This document shows, piece after piece, positions 1-8,447 of a DNA stretch of 64,000 nucleotides. The notes under the pieces are model-generated. The model searched no databases and had not been told where the DNA came from. It saw only the letters and a list, made by a program, of their open reading frames with translations. Within the stretch, counting starts at the first letter, position 1, and every line of letters starts with the position of its first letter. Position numbers and translations under genes: made by a program. Location: positions 186,001 through 250,000 of the forward strand of contig JBGAOY010000006.1 of the NCBI GenBank assembly GCA_044221555.1, written 5' to 3'. Source of the DNA: JAEUJM01 sp044221555 (lineage in GTDB: Bacteria; Actinomycetota; Acidimicrobiia; Acidimicrobiales; DATDAH01).

Positions 1-227
1 GAGGCCGGCCCGTCGTCGGCGCAGAGGTCGGCGGCCACGCTCAGCGCCTCCGCCCCGGTGGCCTTCACGGCGGCCTCCGCATCGGCGAGGCGGTCGGTGG
101 ACCGGCCGACGAGGACGACCTGGCTGCCGGCCTCGCCGAGGGCGCGGGCGATCTCGGCGCCGATGCCGGAGCTGGCACCGGTGACGACGGCCACGGTTCC
201 GTGGAGGTCGAAGGGGGATGCGGGCAT
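1..227 (-). CDS. Short-chain dehydrogenase/reductase, N-terminal part (cut by window edge)
   Basis: Only the first 75 codons are in the window; the gene continues past base 1. The N-terminus carries the SDR nucleotide-binding motif TGASSGIG at about residues 17-24, followed by a VGRS segment that would contact the adenosine ribose of NAD(P). The ATG at 227 has a GAAAGG-like ribosome site just upstream. It lies 25 bp downstream of the mmsA stop and is probably co-transcribed with it. The likely role is an NAD(P)-dependent alcohol/ketone oxidoreductase of the catabolic island. The substrate-binding half and the YxxxK catalytic motif are outside the window, so specificity cannot be read. Confidence 0.85.
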   Translation of the reverse strand, partial: MPASPFDLHGTVAVVTGASSGIGAEIARALGEAGSQVVLVGRSTDRLADAEAAVKATGAEALSVAADLCADDGPA

Positions 228-252
228 GCAGGGACCTTTCTGGGGCGGAGGA

Positions 253-1746
253 TCAGTGGGTGCGGGGGAAGCCGAGGTCGACCGTGCTGGTCGCCGGGTC
301 GGGCCACCGCGACGTGACGACCTTCGTGCGGGTGCAGAAGCGGATGCCCTCGGGCCCGTAGATGTGGGTGTCGCCGAACAGCGACTGCCCCCATCCGCCG
401 AACGAGTGGTAGGCGACCGGCACCGGGATGGGCACGTTGATGCCGACCATCCCCGCTTCGACCTCGAACTGGAACTGGCGGGCGGCGCCGCCGTCCCGGG
501 TGAAGATCGCGGTGCCGTTGCCGTACGGGCTCTGCGCGATGAGCTCGACCGCTTCCTCGTACGTGTCGACCCGGACGACGGAGAGCACCGGCCCGAACAC
601 CTCGTCGGCGTAGACCGTCATGGCGGGCTCGACGTCGTCGACCAGGGTGGGGCCGAGGAAGAAGCCGTCCTCGTAGCCGGAGACGGCGCAGGTGCGGCCG
701 TCGACAACGACGTCGGCGCCGGCCTGCTCGGCGGCGTCGACGTAGGACGCCACCCGGTCCCGGTGCTCGGCGGTGATCAGCGGGCCCATCTCCGAGTCGT
801 CCTCCGTGCCCGGGCCCACCACCAGCGCCGACGTGCGCTCGGCGATGGCCTCCACCAGGGGGTCGGCCACCGCGCCGACGGCGACCACCACCGAGACGGC
901 CATGCACCGCTCACCCGCCGAGCCGAAGGCTGCCGAGACGGCGGCGTCGGCGGCCAGTCCGACGTCCGCGTCGGCCAGCACGATCATGTGGTTCTTGGCC
1001 CCGCCGAGCGCCTGCACCCGCTTGCCGGCGGCCGCGGCCCGGGCGTAGATCGAGCGGGCCACCGGTGTCGAGCCCACGAAGCTCACGCCGGCCACCCCGG
1101 GGTGGTCCACCAGCCGGTCGACGGCCTCCCGGTCGCCCTGCACCACGTTGAACACACCGTCGGGCACCCCGGCCTCGGCCAACAGCTCGGCCAGCAGGAG
1201 CGAGGCCGAGGGGTCACGCTCGGACGGCTTGAGCACGAAGGTGTTGCCGCAGGCGATGGCGGCGGCGAACATCCAGCACGGAACCATCACCGGGAAGTTG
1301 AACGGCGTGATCCCGGCCAGCACGCCGACGGGCTGGCGGATCGTGGTCACGTCGACGCCGGTCGACGCCTGCTCGGTGAAGGCGCCCTGCAACAGCGACG
1401 GCGCCCCGCAGGCGAACTCCACGTTCTCCAGCCCGCGGGCCACCTCGCCGGCGGCGTCGGCGAGGACCTTGCCGTGCTCGGCGGTGACCAGCTCGGCCAG
1501 GTCGTGACGCCGCTCCATCAGCACCTCGCGCAGCGCGAACAGGATCGAGGCGCGTCGCGCCACGGAGGTGGCCCGCCACTCGGGGAAGGCCGCGTTCGCG
1601 GCGGCGACCGCTTCGTCGACCTCCGCGACCGAGGCCAGGTCGACCGAGGCGGTCTGGCGCCCCGTAGCCGGGTCGAACACGGGCGCCGAGCGGCCCGACG
1701 CCCCCTCGACGGCCTTGCCGGCGATCCAGTGCCCGATCCGCCTCAC
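253..1746 (-). CDS. mmsA: Methylmalonate-semialdehyde dehydrogenase (CoA-acylating)
   Basis: The 497-residue product matches the usual length of this family. It oxidises (methyl)malonate semialdehyde with CoA and NAD+ to propionyl- or acetyl-CoA plus CO2, the last steps of valine and beta-alanine type degradation. Visible landmarks are the ITPFNFPVMVPCWM segment near residue 140, the LKPSERDPS cofactor region, and the catalytic cysteine in GERCMAVS near residue 285; the C-terminal FxGWxxSxxGD block is typical of MmsA rather than other aldehyde dehydrogenases. The GTG start at 1746 overlaps the TGA of the upstream transporter gene by 4 bases (GTGA), so translation is probably coupled. Its place after the transporter suggests that short branched acyl products of the imported compound end here. 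Confidence 0.9.
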   Translation of the reverse strand: MRRIGHWIAGKAVEGASGRSAPVFDPATGRQTASVDLASVAEVDEAVAAANAAFPEWRATSVARRASILFALREVLMERRHDLAELVTAEHGKVLADAAGEVARGLENVEFACGAPSLLQGAFTEQASTGVDVTTIRQPVGVLAGITPFNFPVMVPCWMFAAAIACGNTFVLKPSERDPSASLLLAELLAEAGVPDGVFNVVQGDREAVDRLVDHPGVAGVSFVGSTPVARSIYARAAAAGKRVQALGGAKNHMIVLADADVGLAADAAVSAAFGSAGERCMAVSVVVAVGAVADPLVEAIAERTSALVVGPGTEDDSEMGPLITAEHRDRVASYVDAAEQAGADVVVDGRTCAVSGYEDGFFLGPTLVDDVEPAMTVYADEVFGPVLSVVRVDTYEEAVELIAQSPYGNGTAIFTRDGGAARQFQFEVEAGMVGINVPIPVPVAYHSFGGWGQSLFGDTHIYGPEGIRFCTRTKVVTSRWPDPATSTVDLGFPRTH

Positions 1747-4616
1747 GAGCCGACGTCCTCGGCCGCGGCACCGACCGCCACGGCACCCGAGCGCTGGATG
1801 ACCCGTTCGTCGGTGCCCAGATAGGACGCCACGACCAGCGGGTCGTTGCGGACGGCCTCGGGGCTCCCTTCGGCGATCACCCGCCCGGCCTCCAGGCAGT
1901 ACACGCGGTCGGAGATGCCCATGATCAACGGCATGTCGTGCTCGATCACCACCATCGCCGCGCCCAGCTCCCGGCGGATGCTCAGGATCAGGGGGCCGAA
2001 GGCCTCGGTCTCGCGCTGGGCGACGCCGCCCGTCGGCTCGTCGAGCAGCAGCAGCTTGGCGTCGGCCGCGACCAAGCAGCTCAGCTCCACGATGCGACGG
2101 GTGCCGGTCGACAGGTTGGCCACGAACTGCTCGGCGTAGGCGCCGAGGCCGACGAAGTCGATCAGCTCCATCGCGTCGGATCGCTTCCGCCGCTCGCGGG
2201 CGGGCGACGGCGGCAGCCCCGTCATCGACGGCACCACGAGCGAGCGCTCGCGGGCCTCGAGGGCGACCATGATCGTCTCCCGGACGGTGAGCTCCGGGTA
2301 GAGGCGGGCCGCCTGGAAGCCGCGGCCCATGCCCACCAGGTGACGCTTGTGCGGGGGCAGGCCGTTGACGTCGTGGCCGAGCACCTCGATGGTCCCCGAC
2401 GACGGGACGAACCCGCTGATGGCGTTCATCAAGGTGGACTTGCCCGCCCCATTGGTGCCGATGATCCCGACGAGCTCGTCGCCGTTCACGGCCAGCGACA
2501 CACCGTCGACGGCGTTGATGCCACCGAAGCGGACCCGCAGGTCGTGGAGGCGGAGCCACGGCGCACCGTCGGGCACCTCGATCTCCCGGGACGAGCGGAT
2601 CGGCACCTCGGGATGGGCCGTCGGGGTCGTCACGGGCGCCTTGGCGCTGAGGCGGCGGTCGGCCCAGCCCAACACGGCGTCGCGCCCTGCGTAGACGATC
2701 TGCATCAGCCCGCCCGGGAAGTACATGAGCAGCAGCAGCAGGCCGATCGCGCTGGTGAGGAGCCGCACCTCCTCGACGTCGCCGAACGCCACCGGGAGCC
2801 CTCGGACGAACAGCGCCCCGATGATCGGCCCGGCCACCGAGCCGAGACCGCCGATGACCGCGGTGGCGATCATGCGCAGCGAGTCGTCGGGCGTGAAGGC
2901 CTCGGTCGGGTTCAGCTCCACCCGTAGCGTGATGAAGAGGGCGCCGGCGAAGGCGGCCATGCCCCCCGAGACGGCGAAGGCCACGAGCTTCATGCGGGTG
3001 GCCGAGATCGTGGAGGCGGCGGCCATGTCCTCGTTCTCGTTCACCGCGATCATCGATCGGCCCAGGCCGGTACGACGGATGCGGGCCATGAGCGCGGTCA
3101 TCAGGGCGAGGCAGGCCAGGCACAGGAAGTAGAAGTTGCGCCGGTCGCCGAAGTCGATCCCGGCGATGACCGGCGGCACCATGAACGGGGTCGTGGTGGC
3201 GTACTGCGAGCCGGTGAACGCCCCTTGGTCGAACAGCCAACTGGCCGCGGCCACCGAGAAGGCGAAGGTGATCACCGCCAGGAACAGCCCGTGCACCCGC
3301 AGCGCGGGCAGGCCGATGAGCAGGGCCGCCACCACCCCGACGGCGGTCGCCAGCAGCACCCCGACACCCCACGGCACCTGCAGGTGCAGGTCGAAGAGAT
3401 CGAAGGGGACGGGGATGTCGAGGTCGTGGGTGACCATCACCGTCACGACGGCCCCCACGCCCACGAACGCGAACTGGCCGAGGCTGAACTGGCCCGCCCA
3501 ACCCAGCAGCATCGACAGCGGCAGCGCGACCATGGCGAAGATCAACACGTCGGTCCACAGGAAGTCCTGCGACGGTCGGTCGAGGAAGAAGGGCAGCACG
3601 GCCAGCGCGCCGAACAGCACCCCGAAGCCGATCTTGGTGAGGTGCCGGATGTACCAGAGGGCCATGAGGCGCTCGGGGATCGGGTTCACCCGGGCCGAGA
3701 GCGAGAACGCCGCGGGATCGCGCTGGCCGCGGACCCAGAACATCACCAGCACCACCGCGGCGAGGAAGAGCCAGAGGTCGACGATCGACTGGTTGTTGCG
3801 GTCCACGTTGGCCCGCACCAGCGCCTCGAAGACCCCGACCGCCAGGCCCCCGACCAGGGTCAGGGGCAGCGACCGCATGCGGGCGATGAGGGCGACGACC
3901 AGCGCCCGCACCATCAACGAGGGGCCGATGGCGGCGGTGCCCGCCCGCACGGCGCTGCCCGGGGTGATGCCCTGGATCGGGGCGATCATGATCGCCGTCA
4001 CCGCCGCGAACCCGCCGGCGATGGCCCAGACGATCGTCGAGGTGGTCTTGACGCTGATCCCGAAGACGCGAGCCGTGTCGGGGTTCGAGGCCGACGCCCG
4101 GACCATGAGCCCGAACCGGGTCTTCGTCATGAACAGGGCCAGGCCGAGGATGGTCAGCGGGGCGACGAGGAGGACGAGCACCTCGCGGGAGACCACCAGG
4201 ATCGAGTCGGTCAGCTGCCACGACACGTCGAACGGCATCGGGAACGGCTCGGCCGCAGCGGCGTCGGGCAGCAGCAGCCGCGCCGCGAACAGGAGTTGCG
4301 CCAGGCCGATGGTGGCGATGAGCAGGACCAGGCGGGACGACGTGGCCAGGCGCCGCACCACCGTCATCTCGGCCACGACGCTGATGAGCACGCTGGTGGC
4401 CACGGCCAGGAAGAACGATGGCCAGTAGGGGATGTCGTAGCCGGCGGCGAGCAGGCCGATGATGGCCACGCCGAAGGCGCCGATCTCACCTTGGGCGAAG
4501 TTCAGCACCCCGGTCGAGCGGTAGACGAGGACGAAGCCGGCTGCGAGAACGGCGTAGGTGAGGCCGCTGATCGACCCGTAGAACAGGGCCTGCTGGGTCA
4601 CCTGGAAGCCGAGCAT
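1743..4616 (-). CDS. ABC transporter fusion: LivH permease - LivM permease - LivG ATPase
   Basis: One 957-residue reading frame contains three subunits normally encoded separately in branched-chain amino acid type (HAAT) importers. Residues about 1-285 are LivH-like (LNFAQGEIGAFG, multiple membrane segments). Residues about 300-650 are LivM-like (GWAGQFSLGQFAFVGVGA, RTGLGRSMIAVNENE). Residues 687-957 are a LivG-like ATPase with Walker A GTNGAGKST near 720 and Walker B LLLLDEPTGG near 857. The ABC signature reads LSTGT rather than LSGGQ. The ATG at 4616 overlaps the TGA of the upstream gene (TGATG); a GTG lies one codon earlier. With the MFS-LivF fusion and the LivK lipoprotein it makes a complete uptake system in three genes. 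The substrate could be a carboxylate or other hydrophobic solute rather than an amino acid, given the catabolic neighbours. Confidence 0.92.
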   Translation of the reverse strand: MLGFQVTQQALFYGSISGLTYAVLAAGFVLVYRSTGVLNFAQGEIGAFGVAIIGLLAAGYDIPYWPSFFLAVATSVLISVVAEMTVVRRLATSSRLVLLIATIGLAQLLFAARLLLPDAAAAEPFPMPFDVSWQLTDSILVVSREVLVLLVAPLTILGLALFMTKTRFGLMVRASASNPDTARVFGISVKTTSTIVWAIAGGFAAVTAIMIAPIQGITPGSAVRAGTAAIGPSLMVRALVVALIARMRSLPLTLVGGLAVGVFEALVRANVDRNNQSIVDLWLFLAAVVLVMFWVRGQRDPAAFSLSARVNPIPERLMALWYIRHLTKIGFGVLFGALAVLPFFLDRPSQDFLWTDVLIFAMVALPLSMLLGWAGQFSLGQFAFVGVGAVVTVMVTHDLDIPVPFDLFDLHLQVPWGVGVLLATAVGVVAALLIGLPALRVHGLFLAVITFAFSVAAASWLFDQGAFTGSQYATTTPFMVPPVIAGIDFGDRRNFYFLCLACLALMTALMARIRRTGLGRSMIAVNENEDMAAASTISATRMKLVAFAVSGGMAAFAGALFITLRVELNPTEAFTPDDSLRMIATAVIGGLGSVAGPIIGALFVRGLPVAFGDVEEVRLLTSAIGLLLLLMYFPGGLMQIVYAGRDAVLGWADRRLSAKAPVTTPTAHPEVPIRSSREIEVPDGAPWLRLHDLRVRFGGINAVDGVSLAVNGDELVGIIGTNGAGKSTLMNAISGFVPSSGTIEVLGHDVNGLPPHKRHLVGMGRGFQAARLYPELTVRETIMVALEARERSLVVPSMTGLPPSPARERRKRSDAMELIDFVGLGAYAEQFVANLSTGTRRIVELSCLVAADAKLLLLDEPTGGVAQRETEAFGPLILSIRRELGAAMVVIEHDMPLIMGISDRVYCLEAGRVIAEGSPEAVRNDPLVVASYLGTDERVIQRSGAVAVGAAAEDVGS

Positions 4617-6871
4617 CACCGACCCGCCCGCTCCCCGCCCAGGAACACCGCCTTGGCGAGGTCGTCCCGCTCCATCAGCTCCTGGGCAGGGCCCTCGAAC
4701 TGCACCCGCCCCTTCTCCATGAAGATGGCCCGGTCGGCGAACGCCAGGGCGACGTTGAGCGACTGCTCCACGATCACCATGGTCGTGCCCTCGGCCTTCA
4801 GTCGGGCCACGACCACCAGCAGCTCCTGCAGGATCGTCGGGGCCAGGCCGAGGGAGAGCTCGTCGATGAGCAGGACCTCGGGCTCGTGCACCAGCGCCAT
4901 GGCGAGGGCCAGCATCTGCTGCTGGCCACCGGACAGCTGCCCGGCCGCGACCCCGGATCGGCTGGTCAGCGCCGGGAACAGCGCCATGGCCGTGGCCACC
5001 TTCTCCTGGACCTCCTCCGACGACAGGTGGCAGGCCAGAAGCGCCGTGCGCAGGTTCTCCGCCACGGTGAGGTCGGGGAAGACACCCGCCCCACCCCGCA
5101 GCTGGACCACTCCGACCTGGAACCGGACCTCGGCCTCGACGTAGGTCAGGGCCTGGCCGTTGAGCCGGACGACCCCCCGGTCGGGGATGCCCAGGCCGCT
5201 GATCGCCCGCAGGAGGGTCGACTTGCCGGCGCCGTTGGTGCCGAGGAGGGCCACGACCTCGCCCTTGCGCACCTCGAGGTCGATGTCGAACAGCACCTGC
5301 ACCGAGCCGTAGCTGAAGTCGAGGTTCCGGACCTGGAGGACCGGGATGTCGCCGGGCGACTGGCGCATGCGTTCCTGTTCCTGCTGCTCCTCGAGCAGGT
5401 CTTCGACCGCGAGGGAGATGTCGCGCTTCAGGTAGCGGGCGCCGGAGAAGAAGAGGAGGCCGCCGATGGTCGCCGAGAGCGGCACCACGACCGTCAGGGC
5501 GGTGCGCTGCCCGTGGGCGTCGGACAGGGCACCGACGAGCAGGCTGCCGAAGAACCCGCCCATGAGGAAGGTGAACACCGGCACGATAGCGAAGGCCTGG
5601 GCCCGCAGCCGGTACGGCGACACCGACGACACGATCGGGCCCACCGCGACGAGGGCGGCACTGGTGCAGGCACCGGCCAGGGCGTAGAGGCCGATGAGCA
5701 GGACGATCGAGTCGAAGCGCAGGCCGATCACGAGCACCGCGCCGAAGGCGACGATGAAGAGCCCGGCTTGGCGGACCATGCGCTCGGGGTTCTCCCGGAA
5801 CGCCCGGTCGTAGAGGTACCCCGCCGCGATCATGGCCACGACGGCGGGGATCTGGGCCAGCGAGAGCACCCAGCCCCGGGTGTAGGCCCCGTAGTGATAG
5901 CTGTCCCGCAGCAGCAGGCCCAGTTGCAGGGGGACGGTGATCAGGGCGAAGCCCAGCACGCCGAGGCCGGTGCAGACGAACCAGAACGTCTTGATCTTCT
6001 TCATCCGCTGGTAGGCGGTGGCGATCGTGATCGGGAGCTCCCGCTTCGTGGTCTCCTCGTCGAGCAACTCGCCGAGGACCAGCTCCTGCTCGAAGCGGCC
6101 GCGCGCCGGGTCCTTCAGGAACACGGCGGCCCCGATCGCGTACAGGACCACGATCACCGCGATGACCACGTACACCGTGCGCCAGCCTTCCGGGCCGCCC
6201 GCGACGTCGGCGACGAAGCCCGCCACGAACGGCCCGAGCATGAGGCCGACCGGGGTGGCCGTCGCGTAGAGCGCGAAGGCACGACCTCGTCCCGGGATCG
6301 GGTACTGGTCCGCGATCAGCGAGCCGTAGACCGGGTTCGAGTAGGCGGCCCCGAACCCGATGAGGGTGAACGCCCAGAACAACTGGAAGGTGTTCACCGA
6401 TGCTGCGACCAGGATCAGGCCGAGGCTGGCCACGAGCAGGGAGACGACGACGATGAGGCGCCGGGAGATCCGGTCGGCCAGCCACCCCAACGGCACCGCG
6501 CCCAGCACGAGGGCGACGCCGCCGAACGACGCGATGCCGACGAGCTTGGTGTCGCTGATCGAGAAGGTGCTCTGGATGTCCGGGCCGAGGACCGTGGTGG
6601 TCTGGCGGTTGAACTCCTCGACGACCGTGACGAGGATGATGACGACCATCGTCGCCAGGCCGCCGGCCCGCAGGGTCTCCCGCAGGCTCATGGGCGCCGC
6701 CTCGACGCCGGGGAGCAGGTCATCGGGGAGGACGACATCGGCGGACCGCTCGGCCTGGGCCTGCTGGCTCTTGGCCTCCTCCGCCAACACCGCCCCGGCC
6801 AGGCTGGCCGGGGCGATGTGGGGAGCGTTCCCGTTGCGAGCGGCGCCCGCGGGGTCGTCCTCGAGCTGCAT
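4616..6871 (-). CDS. MFS transporter - LivF-type ABC ATPase fusion
   Basis: The 751-residue protein joins two transporter classes. After a roughly 65-residue cytosolic leader, residues about 70-490 form a major facilitator domain with about 12 membrane segments and the loop 2-3 signature GWLADRISRR. A short charged linker rich in E and Q leads to a complete ABC ATPase at residues 511-751, with Walker A GTNGAGKST, signature LSGGQQQM, Walker B VLLIDELSLGLAP and the switch region VEQSLN, all typical of LivF. The start ATG at 6871 overlaps the livK stop (TGATG). The ATPase half presumably pairs with the LivG half of the next gene. What the MFS half does (facilitated uptake, export or a structural role) is not evident; the fusion is continuous in frame with no sign of a frameshift. 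Confidence 0.92.
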   Translation of the reverse strand: MQLEDDPAGAARNGNAPHIAPASLAGAVLAEEAKSQQAQAERSADVVLPDDLLPGVEAAPMSLRETLRAGGLATMVVIILVTVVEEFNRQTTTVLGPDIQSTFSISDTKLVGIASFGGVALVLGAVPLGWLADRISRRLIVVVSLLVASLGLILVAASVNTFQLFWAFTLIGFGAAYSNPVYGSLIADQYPIPGRGRAFALYATATPVGLMLGPFVAGFVADVAGGPEGWRTVYVVIAVIVVLYAIGAAVFLKDPARGRFEQELVLGELLDEETTKRELPITIATAYQRMKKIKTFWFVCTGLGVLGFALITVPLQLGLLLRDSYHYGAYTRGWVLSLAQIPAVVAMIAAGYLYDRAFRENPERMVRQAGLFIVAFGAVLVIGLRFDSIVLLIGLYALAGACTSAALVAVGPIVSSVSPYRLRAQAFAIVPVFTFLMGGFFGSLLVGALSDAHGQRTALTVVVPLSATIGGLLFFSGARYLKRDISLAVEDLLEEQQEQERMRQSPGDIPVLQVRNLDFSYGSVQVLFDIDLEVRKGEVVALLGTNGAGKSTLLRAISGLGIPDRGVVRLNGQALTYVEAEVRFQVGVVQLRGGAGVFPDLTVAENLRTALLACHLSSEEVQEKVATAMALFPALTSRSGVAAGQLSGGQQQMLALAMALVHEPEVLLIDELSLGLAPTILQELLVVVARLKAEGTTMVIVEQSLNVALAFADRAIFMEKGRVQFEGPAQELMERDDLAKAVFLGGERAGR

Positions 6872-8397
6872 CAGCCCTCCGGTATCGGGAGGAAGTCCCC
6901 CTCCGATTGGACGCAGTGGCCCTGCTCCGTGTCGGCCTCGATCTCGCACGGGAACTCGAACTTCAGGCGGGTGATGGCGTCGGGCGCGGTGGGCTTGTCC
7001 GGGGTGAGGCTGCCGGGGGCACCCTCACCGAGATCCACGTCGCCCAGGTTGCCGAGGGCCGCGGCGATCTCCTCGCGGGACGGGTTGGGCCCGGCTGCTT
7101 CGATGGCCCGAGCGAGCATCCGCACCATGGCGCAGTGGCCCGACACCGAGCTGTAGAAGCGGGCCTCGTCGTCACCGGCCGTCGGGTCGAAGACCGTGCC
7201 GTCGGCCTCGGCGCTGTTCTCGGCGTACACCTCGTTGCACATCTGGCTGAACGGGTCCGGCTCGAACGAGTCCTCGCGCTGCTGGCCCGACTGTGCCCCG
7301 CTGATGAGGATGGCGCCGTTGTACAGGGCGGCGGCGTCCTCACCGCCGAACTCGACGATCTTGCCGGTGACCAACTCGCTGTCCTGGGCCAGGAAGCTGG
7401 TGTTGTAGAACTGGATGTCGCCCGGCTCGGCGCCCTGCGTGACCAGCTCGGCGAGGTACCCCGGCAGCGACGTCGTGTCGAGCAACGGGAACATCACGTC
7501 CACCTCGTCGGCCAGCATCCCCTGGGCCGACTCTCGCAGGCCCTCGGTGCACGGCGGCCCGTCCGGGCAGCCGATCGTGTCCACGCGGACCACGTCGAGG
7601 CCCTGGTCCTCCAGGGTCTGCACGAGACCCTCCTCGGCCACCTGCGGGTCGGGATCGGTGTCGCCGTGGACGATGCCGATGCGCTTGCCCTCGAGGTCCG
7701 GGCCCAGCTCGAGCGCGGCGTACCGGAGGATGTCGGTCGGCGAGTGGGACACCGAGAACAGCCGGCCCTCGGACTCCTCGAAGTCCGTGGCGCTGAGGTC
7801 GTAGGTGGTCAGGAAGATGACGTCGTTGGGGCCGGTCAGGCAGCTGGCCAGCGGGACGCCCACGCCGCTGTTGGACCAGGCCGCGACCGAGCGCTGCTCC
7901 TCGGCGATCGTGATGCAGGCCTGCTGCGCCTGGGCGTCGGCGTCGGGGGCGAACCCGGGCACCGGCACCTCGACGGTCTCGAGGTCGATCTGGCGACCGT
8001 TGATGCCACCGCACTCGTCGTTGATGACGTCGACGAAGGTCTGCGCGTAGTCGTTCTGGTCGCCCAGGTCGACGGCGAAGCCGATGTCCTCGAGATCCTC
8101 CAACTGCAGGCGCACGTGGGTGAGCGTGATCGAATCGGCAGTGATCCCGTCGTCACTCGCGGTCGGGGCCTCGGCGGGCTCCTCGTCGGCGGTGGCGCAG
8201 AAGCCGTCCGTCCCGGTGAAGCGGCTGTCCTCGACCGGTGCCGGGGCGCTCGTCGCCGTGGCATCGCCGGACGCGTCCTCGTCGCCCCCGCCGCTGTCGC
8301 TGCTACTGCACGCGGCGGCCACCAAGGCGAAGGCCAGCACCAGCGCCACCCCCGTCGATCGATACCACCGTGCTCCCCATCCTCGTCCTCGTCCCAT
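6871..8397 (-). CDS. ABC transporter substrate-binding lipoprotein, LivK-like
   Basis: The 508-residue protein starts with a basic N-terminus, a hydrophobic stretch and a lipobox ending AAAC near residue 30, followed by a Ser/Gly/Asp-rich linker, so it should be a lipid-anchored extracytoplasmic receptor. The body resembles periplasmic-binding fold type I receptors of the HAAT family (DECGGINGRQI and the interdomain hinge motifs). It is the first gene of the transporter operon followed by MFS-LivF, LivHMG, mmsA and an SDR. The ATG at 8397 has a GAGGGGAG ribosome site. The protein is longer than E. coli LivK (about 370 residues), with acidic insertions, which suggests a ligand other than leucine or valine. 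Confidence 0.88.
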   Translation of the reverse strand: MGRGRGWGARWYRSTGVALVLAFALVAAACSSSDSGGGDEDASGDATATSAPAPVEDSRFTGTDGFCATADEEPAEAPTASDDGITADSITLTHVRLQLEDLEDIGFAVDLGDQNDYAQTFVDVINDECGGINGRQIDLETVEVPVPGFAPDADAQAQQACITIAEEQRSVAAWSNSGVGVPLASCLTGPNDVIFLTTYDLSATDFEESEGRLFSVSHSPTDILRYAALELGPDLEGKRIGIVHGDTDPDPQVAEEGLVQTLEDQGLDVVRVDTIGCPDGPPCTEGLRESAQGMLADEVDVMFPLLDTTSLPGYLAELVTQGAEPGDIQFYNTSFLAQDSELVTGKIVEFGGEDAAALYNGAILISGAQSGQQREDSFEPDPFSQMCNEVYAENSAEADGTVFDPTAGDDEARFYSSVSGHCAMVRMLARAIEAAGPNPSREEIAAALGNLGDVDLGEGAPGSLTPDKPTAPDAITRLKFEFPCEIEADTEQGHCVQSEGDFLPIPEG

Positions 8398-8447
8398 CCC
8401 CTCGCTCCCCTCGATTGCCGCTGCGTACTATTCGCATGATTTCTATC
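8398..8447 (-). promoter_or_regulatory. Probable promoter of the transporter operon
   Basis: This 50-bp gap separates the acyl-CoA ligase stop from the livK start and is markedly AT-rich for the window. On the minus strand it holds TGCGAATAGTA (8426-8436), nearly identical to TGCGTATAGTA upstream of the Baeyer-Villiger monooxygenase (20634-20644); the ATAGT part could be a -10 element. A GAGGGGAG ribosome site precedes the ATG. It does not carry the AACCTTG-N8-CAAGRTT palindrome. Confidence 0.4.

Noticed and set aside
58..1824. Long plus-strand open frame opposite mmsA, and similar long frames at 3225-5144, 4886-7156, 6907-8439, 8238-10928, 11935-13086, 16090-17853 and 47000-48655.
   Set aside because: They are mirror frames of well-supported minus-strand genes in high-GC DNA; their translations are Arg/Gly/His/Asp-rich with no recognisable domain.
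253..4221. A single 1322-codon minus frame joining mmsA with part of the transporter.
   Set aside because: Its upstream 800 codons are Arg-rich shadow sequence; mmsA starts at the GTGA overlap at 1746.
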